This document shows positions 1-6,450 of a DNA stretch of 9,622 nucleotides, piece after piece. Source of the DNA: an uncultured Pseudomonadota bacterium (GTDB lineage: Bacteria; Pseudomonadota; Alphaproteobacteria; RF32; CAG-239); NCBI GenBank assembly GCA_902796625.1, contig CADBPX010000032.1, positions 1 to 9,622 of the forward strand. Direction: 5' to 3'. Both the position numbers and the translations under genes were made by a program. Each line of letters starts with the position of its first letter. Within the stretch, counting starts at the first letter, position 1. Under the pieces are notes generated by a model. That model saw only the letters and a list, made by a program, of their open reading frames with translations. It searched no databases and was not told the DNA's origin.

Positions 1-263
1 AAGTAATAGGCTAATAGGCCGGCTACAGCCAATGCAATCAGCGATAGTGATGCCTCTCGAATGGCGGGCTTCACAATGATCATCCACGCAGCAATTGCTA
101 CTAACGGCAAAGCTACGGCGACGAGAACGCCCCAGTCACCCAGAGTGAACTTCACTATCAATACAATTAACAGCATTGCTACTATTAAACAGGCAGCGTG
201 TGCCACGAAAATTTTACCGAGAGTTTTCATACCTCTAAAATTTTTAATAATTAATAATTTCAT
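1..263 (-). CDS. Partial multi-pass membrane protein, unrecognised
   Basis: This minus-strand reading frame is open from the start at 263 to the left edge, so the C-terminus is missing and only about 87 codons are visible. The translation begins MKLLIIKNFRGMKTLGKIF and then consists almost entirely of hydrophobic stretches: roughly residues 18-38, 45-63 and 71-87, separated by short polar turns (KFTLGDWG; VKPAIRE). That pattern suggests at least three membrane helices. I chose 263 because GGAG lies 7 nt upstream; an in-frame ATG at 230 has only a GAGG abutting it, which is too close. The gene follows the nusG terminator, so it is probably transcribed separately from secE-nusG. I do not recognise the family and assign no function. 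The plus-strand frame over the same bases is a shadow. Confidence 0.6.
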   Translation of the reverse strand, partial: MKLLIIKNFRGMKTLGKIFVAHAACLIVAMLLIVLIVKFTLGDWGVLVAVALPLVAIAAWMIIVKPAIREASLSLIALAVAGLLAYY

Positions 264-338
264 TTAACATCTCCAATATATCACAAAACCTCGTTACTGT
301 CAATTTATAAAATATGACATTTTTGTGAAAAAAAGCAA

Positions 339-374
339 AAAATAAAAAACGGATTTAACTCCGTTTTTTATTTT
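339..374 (-). terminator. Intrinsic terminator of the secE-nusG unit
   Basis: A perfect 15-bp inverted repeat (339-353 with 360-374, 6-nt loop) lies two bases past the nusG stop. Its GC core is CGGA/TCCG, flanked by A and T runs, so read on the minus strand it is a short GC stem followed by TTTTTT. Because both arms carry A/T tracts it could stop transcription in either direction, but nusG is the only gene ending here. Confidence 0.85.
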
Positions 375-376
375 AA

Positions 377-907
377 TTAAACTTTCTCAACTTGTGAAAA
401 TTCCAGCTCAACCGGAGTATATCGGCCGAAAATTGAAACCGAAACTTTAATACGGTTCTTTTCCGTATCAATATCTTCAACCACTCCGACAAATGAGGCA
501 AACGGTCCATCCGTTACGCGAATCTGTTCACCAACTTCATAAGCTACGTTGGTTTGCGGGCGTTCAATGCCGTCTTTTATTTGATTCATAATTTTTTCAA
601 CTTCGGCATCACTGATCGGTTGCGGTTTGTTACGACTACCCAAGAATCCGCTGACACGCGGCGTTTTCTGTACAACCAACCAAGTTTCATCAGTGAGTTC
701 CATTTTAACTAAAATGTATCCCGGAAAGAATTTGTGTTCAGCGTTAACCTTGGTGCCTTTTCTGATTTCAACAACATTTTCGGTAGGAACCAAAACTTCC
801 AATATGCGATCTTCCATCTTTTTCAAAACGGCTTGTTCTCTGATCGATTCGGCTACTTTTTTCTCTGAGCCGGAATATACGTTTACGATGTACCAACGTG
901 CTGTCAT
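377..907 (-). CDS. nusG: Transcription termination/antitermination factor NusG
   Basis: NusG binds RNA polymerase as a processivity factor and links it to Rho or to the ribosome through its C-terminal domain. The 176-aa length is normal for the short bacterial form. An NGN domain covers about residues 4-112, with RWYIVNVYSGSE at the N-terminus and the typical FFPGYILVKM at 60-70. A KOW domain follows at about 122-176, with VGEQIRVTDGPFASFVGVV and the very conserved FGRYTPVELEFSQVEK at the end. The ATG at 907 has AGGAG 6 nt upstream. It lies 9 nt downstream of secE, the classical secE-nusG pair, and is closed by a hairpin terminator right after the stop. The usual next genes (rplK, rplA) are not present. 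Confidence 0.97.
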   Translation of the reverse strand: MTARWYIVNVYSGSEKKVAESIREQAVLKKMEDRILEVLVPTENVVEIRKGTKVNAEHKFFPGYILVKMELTDETWLVVQKTPRVSGFLGSRNKPQPISDAEVEKIMNQIKDGIERPQTNVAYEVGEQIRVTDGPFASFVGVVEDIDTEKNRIKVSVSIFGRYTPVELEFSQVEKV

Positions 908-916
908 TTGTTGCTC

Positions 917-1108
917 CTAACCTAACTGTAAAATTTTATCTACGCCCCAAGCGAGAACCATATCAACCACGAAGAAAAATGCCGCCGCCATAATTACAAC
1001 AATGATAACCATTGTGCAGGTTGGCACTACTTCTTTTTTTGTCGGCCAAGTAACTTTTTTTGCTTCTTGTCTTACTTGACGCAGAAATTGTATCGGACTA
1101 ATACTCAT
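917..1108 (-). CDS. secE: Preprotein translocase subunit SecE
   Basis: SecE is the essential small subunit that clamps SecY in the inner-membrane SecYEG channel. The 63-aa protein is the single-helix form found in most bacteria, shorter than the three-helix E. coli protein. The conserved amphipathic cytoplasmic segment is VRQEAKKVTWPTKKE (residues 12-26), followed by one membrane helix at about 31-56. The ribosome-binding site is weak (TGGA about 8 nt before ATG). It is co-directional with nusG, 9 nt away. A sigma70-like promoter lies about 100 nt upstream, in the gap after the ADP-dependent kinase gene. No tRNA-Trp or tuf gene precedes it, unlike many genomes. Confidence 0.95.
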   Translation of the reverse strand: MSISPIQFLRQVRQEAKKVTWPTKKEVVPTCTMVIIVVIMAAAFFFVVDMVLAWGVDKILQLG

Positions 1109-1147
1109 TTAATATTCCACTTATAAAAATGCAGCACAATTTAGTTT

Positions 1148-1189
1148 TTGCCGTAAATGGCAACACCAAATGACATAAAGTCAACTGCC
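1148..1189 (-). other. Possible alternative hairpins in the secE leader
   Basis: In the untranslated leader of secE, a GGCA element (1159-1162, plus-strand sense) can pair with TGCC at 1149-1152, giving a perfect 5-bp stem with a 6-nt loop (1148-1163). It can also pair with a second TGCC at 1186-1189, which would enclose a small TGAC/GTCA stem at 1171-1183. The two are mutually exclusive. The stems are short and there is no T tract, so this is neither a terminator nor a known riboswitch. It may be chance. Confidence 0.2.
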
Positions 1190-1205
1190 GTTAAACATTA
1201 TGCCT

Positions 1206-1235
1206 TATATAAATATTTTTCCCTTCTGATGTCAA
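1206..1235 (-). promoter_or_regulatory. Sigma70-type promoter for secE-nusG
   Basis: Read on the minus strand, a perfect TTGACA (-35, 1235-1230) is followed by an AT-rich -10 region at 1213-1206 that can be read as TTTATA (spacer 16), TTATAT (17) or TATATA (18). Transcription would start near 1199, giving a leader of about 90 nt before the secE ATG. No terminator is visible between the upstream kinase gene and this promoter, so read-through transcripts are also likely. Confidence 0.55.
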
Positions 1236-1264
1236 GTAAATATTTAAGATTTTTGTACATTAAT

Positions 1265-2650
1265 TTATCCGGCACCGACAAGAGAAACAGAGGAAATGGT
1301 ATCGCCCATACCAACCAGTGTTTTCGGCTTGTCTATCAATATGGTCGGAACCGCAATAATGTCGTATCCGCGGTACTTACCAATTCCGCTCAGCATCAGA
1401 TTATTATCACCGATAAAACGTGCTAGATTTTCTAATTCTGCCAAACCGACAGAGCTGACATCTTGACCATGAGCCCACAATAAATCGGCAGTATTAGCTA
1501 ATTGACCGATGCCGGCCTTAGAAGCGGCAACGGTAGCTGCCAACATCATGCCGTTTTTATTTTGGCGAGGAGAAAGTGAAAAATCAGAATCTTGCAAAGT
1601 TATGTACAGGCCGAACATATGTAGCTGCAATCGCGGCGTTTTGAGCTTTTCTTTTAAGCAGTAAAGAGCTTGTAACAGCTGTACTGATGTCGGTTTGCCC
1701 TTTGACAGATCGTGGTATAGTTCGGGGTCGGCAACTTCAAGGGCATCAAGAGTTTCACGATCGTTGAGGCCGACAGAATCAACCAATGGCGCAATTTTGT
1801 TGATAATGGCTAAGCGAATGATTTTATCTTGCGTCGATGCAAGTTCCAGATGAATAATTCCGTGCGGCCACTTTTGTTTCCAGCTACGCAATAAGGAAAT
1901 ATTTTCTTCTATGAGTTCCATACCGCGGTTATGCGCCGTTAAATTATGGTATCCGGATAAAATCAAATAGTTAAATCCTTGCTGATTAATCTTATTGATA
2001 AAATCAGGATTGATTTGCAAATTCATGTTGGCCGGATCATAGGTGGCAATGAAACGGTTGGCTTTGGGGCAAACGTAGTTTTTGCCGTTCAGCGGTAAAA
2101 CATCATCTTTGTCAAATTCAATAATCCAGTGAATAAGCGGATCATCATTACGGGAAACGGCAGATGCTTTCTGCCATGAGCCGTTTTCATCAATGGCCAA
2201 CAGATTATCCATATCTAAAAACTGTTGAGATTGCAGAGCCGGATGCGAATTGGTGTGAACATAAACTTTATTAACTCCAAGTAGCGCCATGACATTGCTG
2301 ATTATACCGCTTTGACCGCCCATTTGTAAACGATCGTAGCCAAGATTTTGCATCATCCAGGTAACAATTTGCGCATCTTCAGCCAGCCACTCTTCGGCAA
2401 TGCCTAAGGTAAAACAACGAATAATGCCGCGGACAACGTCCTGCGGAGTAGAAATCCGTGAAGGCAAGGAAGCAGAGGCGTTGTCTATGTTTACCGCCGC
2501 AGCTAACTCAGCTATTTGCGAGCCTTTCAGCTTGATAACTGCATCTATGTTAGTATTGAAAGCCGTTACTACACTGTGTATTTTCGGTAAAAGCTGCAAC
2601 TGCGAAGGAACAATGCGATATTGTTCCTGCCAAAATGAAGCAGGGTTCAT
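1265..2650 (-). CDS. ADP-dependent glucokinase/phosphofructokinase family protein
   Basis: Members of this family (ADP_PFK_GK, ribokinase superfamily) phosphorylate glucose or fructose-6-phosphate using ADP rather than ATP as donor. The 461-aa length matches archaeal ADP-glucokinases. Visible signatures, in order, are the sugar-site strand FNTNIDAV (31-38), the glycine-rich RLQMGGQSGIISNV (107-120), the HxE motif in HLELAST (267-273), the N-x-x-E motif in SVGLNDRE (292-299), the strand-helix segment MMLAATVAASKAGIG (368-382), and the nucleotide-site GXGD in TLVGMGDTISS (444-454) with D450 as predicted catalytic base. All key residues are present, so an active enzyme is expected. Glucokinase, phosphofructokinase or dual specificity cannot be decided by eye. 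The gene starts 2 nt after the stop of the mitofilin-like gene; its GGAG site lies inside that gene's end, so the two are very probably co-transcribed. The family is best known from archaea and animals, which makes its presence in a bacterium notable. Confidence 0.9.
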   Translation of the reverse strand: MNPASFWQEQYRIVPSQLQLLPKIHSVVTAFNTNIDAVIKLKGSQIAELAAAVNIDNASASLPSRISTPQDVVRGIIRCFTLGIAEEWLAEDAQIVTWMMQNLGYDRLQMGGQSGIISNVMALLGVNKVYVHTNSHPALQSQQFLDMDNLLAIDENGSWQKASAVSRNDDPLIHWIIEFDKDDVLPLNGKNYVCPKANRFIATYDPANMNLQINPDFINKINQQGFNYLILSGYHNLTAHNRGMELIEENISLLRSWKQKWPHGIIHLELASTQDKIIRLAIINKIAPLVDSVGLNDRETLDALEVADPELYHDLSKGKPTSVQLLQALYCLKEKLKTPRLQLHMFGLYITLQDSDFSLSPRQNKNGMMLAATVAASKAGIGQLANTADLLWAHGQDVSSVGLAELENLARFIGDNNLMLSGIGKYRGYDIIAVPTILIDKPKTLVGMGDTISSVSLVGAG

Positions 2651-2652
2651 GC

Positions 2653-3666
2653 TTAATGCTCCATTTCTTTAAGACGAATATTGGCCAACGAATTCATGAT
2701 TAATCCGTTGATTGCCCGGTCAAAATTCAAATAATCTTGAACTTGATTTTCCCACTGATTGATGACCGAGGCATCAATTTTGGCATAGTTGTCACTGGTT
2801 TTCAGTGAATTTACGGCCTCTGCCAGTTTTCCGGAGTTTACCAGCTCATAAACTTCGTCCTGTTCTGCCGTAAATACCGGTTTAGGTGCTTTTTTCTTGT
2901 GAACAACCATTTTCTTCAGCCAACTCCATATTTTATCTTGCCAAGAAGAAGTTTCGGCAGTTGCTTCTTTTTCGGTGTTGTCGTTATCGGTTTGCGCAGT
3001 GGTCGGCGCTTCATTTAAGCCGGGATAAAAAGCGTTAAAGGCGCGAATAAGTGAAGCACGGCCTTTAATGCCTGACGAGGCATATTTTTGGATTTGCGAT
3101 ACATATTTTTCGGCAATTTCATTATGTTGAGCCAATATTTGTAAAACTTCGGCTTCATATTCAAACGGTAATCCGTTTTCAGCCATATCGCGTACGATCA
3201 TTGCTCCGGAAGCCAACAAAATTTCCGGGGTTCGCTCTATGGTCGCCGGAGTTACCGGCTGAACCGCTTCTTGGTCATTTGCGCTTATTTCTGCGGTTAA
3301 CGCAGCGATTTGCGAATTTATTTGTTGCTTAAACTGCTCCAGTTGGTTTTGTATATCTTCGGTTGCCGCGCTTGCTATAGGTGAAGACGGCAGGGTAGCG
3401 GTTTGCGATTCTTGCAGTTTTGATACTTGCGTTGTTATCTGATTAAGGCGTTGATTAAGGTCAGCGATTTGTTTTTCTACATCAGTTTTAAGCGCACAGT
3501 CCGCTGTGTCGGTATTAAGTAGCGGCAGCCACTTGTAGTAGCCGTAAACACCGGTTATTGCCGCACCAATCAGCAGAAGCATTATTAGCTTAAATTTCCA
3601 GTAACTATTGGATTTTGCCGGCTTAATCTCTGCTGTCGTTTCATTTTTTTGCATGTTTTTTACCAT
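2653..3666 (-). CDS. Mitofilin/HemX-like inner-membrane protein (COG4223 type)
   Basis: The 337-aa protein has a charged cytoplasmic N-terminus, one membrane helix at about residues 25-44, and a predicted coiled coil at about 58-88 and 102-130 (heptad-like ADLNQRLNQITTQVSKLQ). An acidic, low-complexity linker interrupts the C-terminal part at about 218-242. The C-terminal part carries ENGLPFEYEAEVLQILAQH (163-181) and LAEAVNSLK (281-289), a layout typical of the alphaproteobacterial mitofilin-like family related to mitochondrial MICOS Mic60. In other Alphaproteobacteria this family sits beside heme-synthesis genes (hemC, hemD) and tsaD; here only tsaD is kept, in divergent orientation. The ATG at 3666 has AAGGA 7 nt upstream, whereas the in-frame ATG at 3654 has no good site. 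The family link is inferred from architecture and context rather than a single diagnostic motif. Confidence 0.7.
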   Translation of the reverse strand: MVKNMQKNETTAEIKPAKSNSYWKFKLIMLLLIGAAITGVYGYYKWLPLLNTDTADCALKTDVEKQIADLNQRLNQITTQVSKLQESQTATLPSSPIASAATEDIQNQLEQFKQQINSQIAALTAEISANDQEAVQPVTPATIERTPEILLASGAMIVRDMAENGLPFEYEAEVLQILAQHNEIAEKYVSQIQKYASSGIKGRASLIRAFNAFYPGLNEAPTTAQTDNDNTEKEATAETSSWQDKIWSWLKKMVVHKKKAPKPVFTAEQDEVYELVNSGKLAEAVNSLKTSDNYAKIDASVINQWENQVQDYLNFDRAINGLIMNSLANIRLKEMEH

Positions 3667-3682
3667 ATTTCAATCCTTTTGC

Positions 3683-3714
3683 TTGACATTTTACCTTATT
3701 GTATTTCATATAAT
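3683..3714 (+). promoter_or_regulatory. Promoter for tsaD-nth
   Basis: A consensus -35 TTGACA at 3683-3688 is followed by a perfect TATAAT at 3709-3714. The 20-nt spacer is longer than the preferred 16-18; CATATA at 3707-3712 would give 18. The predicted start near 3721 leaves a leader of about 45 nt. It overlaps the opposing promoter of the mitofilin-like gene. Confidence 0.45.
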
Positions 3715-3726
3715 CGTAAAAGTAAA
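3698..3726 (-). promoter_or_regulatory. Promoter for mitofilin-like/ADP-kinase unit
   Basis: On the minus strand, TTTACT (-35, 3726-3721) and TACAAT (-10, 3703-3698) are separated by exactly 17 nt. Transcription would begin near 3691, giving a leader of about 25 nt containing the AAGGA ribosome-binding site. The -10 lies inside the spacer of the tsaD promoter. Confidence 0.45.
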
Positions 3727-3766
3727 AAGTTTATATATGATGAAAATATAAAAAGTGGATAAGAAT

Positions 3767-4843
3767 ATGATTGTTTTGGGAATTGAAAGCAGTTGCGATG
3801 ATACCGGTGCCGCGGTTGTTACCGAACAAAAAGAAATTTTAGGCGAGGCTCTGCAATCGCAAGAAGAGCATAAACAATATGGCGGAGTTGTGCCGGAGAT
3901 TGCCGCACGTGCCCATTTGGAGCATGTCGATGATATCGTTTCAGCCTGTTTACAACGTGCACATATCAGTTTACAAGATGTTGATGCAGTGGCGGCTTCT
4001 GCCGGTCCGGGGTTAATCGGCGGCGTGGTTGTCGGAGTTATGACCGCTAAGGCTATCGCATTGGCTCTTAATAAGCCGTTTGTTGCCGTTAATCACTTAG
4101 AGGGGCACGCTTTATGCGCACGAATTGCCCATGATATTGAATTTCCTTATCTGCTTTTATTGGTATCGGGCGGGCATTGCCAGATTTTAGTGGTAAAAAA
4201 TGTCGGCGAATATCAGCGTTTAGGTACGACAATTGATGATGCCGCCGGAGAAGCTTTCGATAAAGTGGCAAAAATGCTGGGATTAGGTTATCCGGGCGGA
4301 CCGATGATTGAAAAATTAGCGGCTTTGGGTGATAATTCTCGTTTTTCGTTGCCGCATCCGTTGTCTGGCTCTAATGACTGTAACCTGTCTTTTTCCGGCT
4401 TAAAAACGGCCGTACGTAAAATTATTTCTTCTTATTCGCCCGACGGGGAAATTGACAGTACTCTTTTGCCACAACAGGATATTGCCGATATTTGCGCGTG
4501 TTTTCAGACAACGGCAACCCAATGTCTGACGCAAAAACTGGAACGTGCCATTCGCTATTTTAAGCAAAATTATCCGCAAGGACAACATGTCGTTGTCTCC
4601 GGCGGTGTTGCCGCAAACACATATTTGCGGGGAAAACTTAAGGAGCTGGCGGATAAATATGATTTGGAGTTTGCCGCTCCGCCAATTCGTTTTTGCACCG
4701 ATAACGGAGTTATGGTGGCTTGGGCCGGATTGGAAAGGTATCGGTTGGGATTAACCAATGAGCTGGATTTTAAACCGCGGCCGCGTTGGCCTTTAGATGA
4801 AACGGCACCCAAAGCAGCCGGAGCCGGCGGAGTTAAAGCATAA
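3767..4843 (+). CDS. tsaD: tRNA N6-adenosine threonylcarbamoyltransferase TsaD
   Basis: TsaD transfers the threonylcarbamoyl group from TC-AMP to adenosine 37 of ANN-decoding tRNAs (t6A), working in the cytoplasm with TsaB and TsaE. From the ATG at 3767 the protein is 358 aa, normal for the family, and starts MIVLGIESSCDDTG exactly as homologues do. An in-frame GTG at 3755 would add four residues; both have weak ribosome-binding sites (GTGGAT lies before the ATG). The metal ligands are visible: H110 and H114 in NHLEGH, and D312 in FCTDNGVMVAWAG. Nucleotide-site motifs LLVSGGHCQIL (131-141), GEAFDKVAKMLGLGYPGGP (161-179), LSFSGLKTAV (207-216) and VVVSGGVAANTYLRG (275-289) are intact. The C-terminal tail (DETAPKAAGAGGVKA) looks non-conserved. 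The stop overlaps the start of nth by one base (TAATG), suggesting translational coupling. Confidence 0.97.
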   Translation: MIVLGIESSCDDTGAAVVTEQKEILGEALQSQEEHKQYGGVVPEIAARAHLEHVDDIVSACLQRAHISLQDVDAVAASAGPGLIGGVVVGVMTAKAIALALNKPFVAVNHLEGHALCARIAHDIEFPYLLLLVSGGHCQILVVKNVGEYQRLGTTIDDAAGEAFDKVAKMLGLGYPGGPMIEKLAALGDNSRFSLPHPLSGSNDCNLSFSGLKTAVRKIISSYSPDGEIDSTLLPQQDIADICACFQTTATQCLTQKLERAIRYFKQNYPQGQHVVVSGGVAANTYLRGKLKELADKYDLEFAAPPIRFCTDNGVMVAWAGLERYRLGLTNELDFKPRPRWPLDETAPKAAGAGGVKA

Positions 4844-5481
4844 TGCGTGCACCGCAGGAAATTTTGCAAATCATGGAAATTTTTGCACGCGAAAATCCTC
4901 ATCCGCAGTGTGAATTAAATTTTCATAACCCTTATACTTTGTTGGTGGCGGTAATGCTTTCCGCACAAAGCACGGATAAAGGGGTGAATAGGGCAACGGA
5001 ACGATTGTTTCAAATTGTTGATACTCCGCAAAAAATGCTGGATTTAGGTGAGGATAAACTCAAAGAATATATAAAAACTATCGGCTTATATAATAATAAA
5101 GCAAAAAATATTATTTTAATGAGCCGGCAGTTGCTTGAGGAGTATAACGGAGAAGTTCCGGCCGATAGAGATGTTTTGACACGGTTGGCCGGAGTAGGGC
5201 GCAAGACTGCCAATGTGGTAATGAATGTGTGGTTCAATCAACCGACACTGGCAGTTGATACGCACGTTATGCGAATCGCGCATCGTCTGGATTTCAGCAG
5301 GGGTAAAACTCCGCTTGACGTTGAGCTTGATTTGTTAAAAGTTTTGCCGCCGGAGGTGGTGAAAAATACCAATCACTGGTTGGTGCTGTTCGGGCGCTAT
5401 GTTTGTAAGGCACAAAAACCATTGTGTGATAAGTGCCCTATCTGTAACTATTGCCATAGCGCCGATAAACGTGCGGATTAA
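4843..5481 (+). CDS. nth: Endonuclease III (DNA glycosylase/AP lyase)
   Basis: Nth removes oxidised pyrimidines from DNA and nicks the resulting abasic site in base-excision repair. The 212-aa length is standard. The helix-hairpin-helix is LAGVGRKTANVV (115-126), with K121 as the expected catalytic lysine. D139 in AVDTHVMRIAHRL is the conserved catalytic aspartate. The C-terminal [4Fe-4S] cluster loop has the spacing C188-x6-C195-x2-C198-x5-C204. Substrate-pocket segments VAVMLSAQSTD (35-45) and IGLYNNKAKNI (80-90) match the family. The start overlaps the tsaD stop; no separate ribosome-binding site is needed if translation is coupled. The gene converges on the cyclophilin gene with a 19-nt gap containing a T run but no clear hairpin. 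Confidence 0.97.
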   Translation: MRAPQEILQIMEIFARENPHPQCELNFHNPYTLLVAVMLSAQSTDKGVNRATERLFQIVDTPQKMLDLGEDKLKEYIKTIGLYNNKAKNIILMSRQLLEEYNGEVPADRDVLTRLAGVGRKTANVVMNVWFNQPTLAVDTHVMRIAHRLDFSRGKTPLDVELDLLKVLPPEVVKNTNHWLVLFGRYVCKAQKPLCDKCPICNYCHSADKRAD

Positions 5482-5500
5482 TATCGTCTTTAATTTTTTT

Positions 5501-6046
5501 TTATTTTTGCGTGTCAGCTAAAACTTTTAATGAAATAATGGTATCAGGCGCCGTTACTTCTCCGTTGTTGCCGGTGCCGCGTTTAATTTTATCAACGGCT
5601 TCCATGCCGGATATCACTTGTCCCCATACGGTGTATTGACCATCCAAAAATCCGGCATCAGCAAAACAAATGAAAAATTGGCTGTCGGCCGAATTAGGAT
5701 CCGAAGCTCGGGCCATTGAAACAGTACCGCGGCCATGGTGTTTGTTATTAAATTCAGCTTTTAATTTTTGTCCACTGCCGCCGGTACCGTTGCCCAGAGG
5801 GTCTCCGGTTTGCGCCATAAATCCTTCAATAACGCGGTGAAATTTTAAGCCGTCATAAAATCCTTGTCGAACCAGTTGTTTGATACGTGCAACATGTTGC
5901 GGTGCTACGTCGGGATACATGGCAATTGTAACCGGTCCGTCTTTTAATTGCATGACCAGAGTATTTTCCGGATCAAGTGCTTGTTGCGCGTGAGCGTTGA
6001 AGGTTAAAAATAATGCAGTGCAGAAAGAAATGATAAATTTTTTCAT
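5501..6046 (-). CDS. Periplasmic cyclophilin-type peptidyl-prolyl cis-trans isomerase
   Basis: Cyclophilins catalyse proline cis-trans isomerisation during protein folding. The 181-aa protein starts with a clear Sec signal peptide (MKKFIISFCTALFLTFNAHA, likely cut after A20), so it acts in the periplasm, like E. coli PpiA. The cyclophilin core covers about residues 27-176. Active-site residues seen are R71 in KFHRV, F76 and Q79 in EGFMAQTGD, and F128 in QFFICF. The position of human CypA W121 is F133 (GFLDGQY) and that of H126 is Y137, as in many bacterial members; by family knowledge the missing Trp predicts weak cyclosporin binding. The ATG has an excellent AAGGAG site 6 nt upstream. It is a single-gene unit, convergent with nth and divergent from the small membrane protein. 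I could not pick a convincing promoter in the AT-rich region before it. Confidence 0.93.
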   Translation of the reverse strand: MKKFIISFCTALFLTFNAHAQQALDPENTLVMQLKDGPVTIAMYPDVAPQHVARIKQLVRQGFYDGLKFHRVIEGFMAQTGDPLGNGTGGSGQKLKAEFNNKHHGRGTVSMARASDPNSADSQFFICFADAGFLDGQYTVWGQVISGMEAVDKIKRGTGNNGEVTAPDTIISLKVLADTQK

Positions 6047-6157
6047 GATATACTCCTTAGATTTACGAATTTAGGAAGTACATTAATGTGGAAATGTTAA
6101 TTTTTTACAAAAATTTTATTTTTGGCAAAAATTTTTAGTGATTTTTAAAGAATTTCG

Positions 6158-6166
6158 TGTTACAAT
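6158..6166 (+). promoter_or_regulatory. Extended -10 promoter for the small membrane protein
   Basis: TGTTACAAT at 6158-6166 is an extended -10 element (TG, one base, then TACAAT). The -35 position has no good match, which is compatible with an extended -10 promoter. Transcription would start near 6173, giving a leader of about 23 nt without a Shine-Dalgarno sequence. Confidence 0.4.
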
Positions 6167-6195
6167 CGTGCACAAACAAAAATTATGATTAAATT

Positions 6196-6450
6196 ATGAT
6201 GTTCCTAAAGTTTTTAAGAAGCCTAGCGCGTTTGCGTTCAGTGGTAGAATTGGCTAACGGTATGTCTTTCATGGCTCTGTTTATAGCCTTTATGATTGAT
6301 CCTTATGCAACATGTTGGTTCATTGAAGGATCGAGGTTGTGGTTGGTTTTTGTCGGCCAGGTTGTTTTATATGTTGTTGTGGCAACATTGGAAAGTTGCC
6401 TTGTTAGTCGTATATACAAAGATCCGGCAAAATACTTTCCCGTAAAATAA
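6196..6450 (+). CDS. Small two-helix inner-membrane protein, unknown function
   Basis: The 84-aa protein has a basic amphipathic N-terminus (FLRSLARLR), two predicted membrane helices (about 22-35 and 47-66) joined by a short aromatic loop (DPYATCWFIEGSR), and a basic tail (SRIYKDPAKYFPVK). Two cysteines, C40 and C68, are present. I do not recognise the family. A real gene is supported by an extended -10 promoter just upstream, a strong terminator whose stem begins at the stop codon, and the membrane-protein pattern. Tandem ATG codons (6196 and 6199) are both possible starts; neither has a Shine-Dalgarno sequence. A four-codon frame (6185-6199, MIKL) ends across the start. It stands alone between divergent cyclophilin and convergent lolA-like genes. 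Confidence 0.65.
   Translation: MMFLKFLRSLARLRSVVELANGMSFMALFIAFMIDPYATCWFIEGSRLWLVFVGQVVLYVVVATLESCLVSRIYKDPAKYFPVK

Noticed and set aside
61..267. Plus-strand 68-aa frame at the left edge
   Set aside because: It is antisense to a better minus-strand membrane-protein frame with a Shine-Dalgarno; its composition (Thr/Asn/Ile-rich without pattern) looks like a shadow.
1109..1264. A tRNA-Trp or small RNA gene upstream of secE
   Set aside because: No cloverleaf, no TTCGA-type T-loop and no CCA-like end is visible on either strand.
1157..1426. Plus-strand 89-aa frame overlapping the kinase 3' end and the secE promoter
   Set aside because: It has no ribosome-binding site, crosses the strongly supported kinase gene in antisense, and shows no domain.
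1265..2650. Recent horizontal transfer of the ADP-dependent kinase from archaea
   Set aside because: By eye its base composition and codon use match the neighbours and there are no flanking repeats or mobility genes; an old transfer is possible but cannot be shown here.
5482..5510. T-rich run between nth and the cyclophilin gene as a terminator
   Set aside because: There is a long T tract but no GC-rich inverted repeat next to it, so I do not call an intrinsic terminator.
6047..6195. A promoter for the cyclophilin gene in the AT-rich divergent region
   Set aside because: Several AT-rich -10-like strings exist, but none has a reasonable -35 at 16-18 nt, so picking one would be arbitrary.
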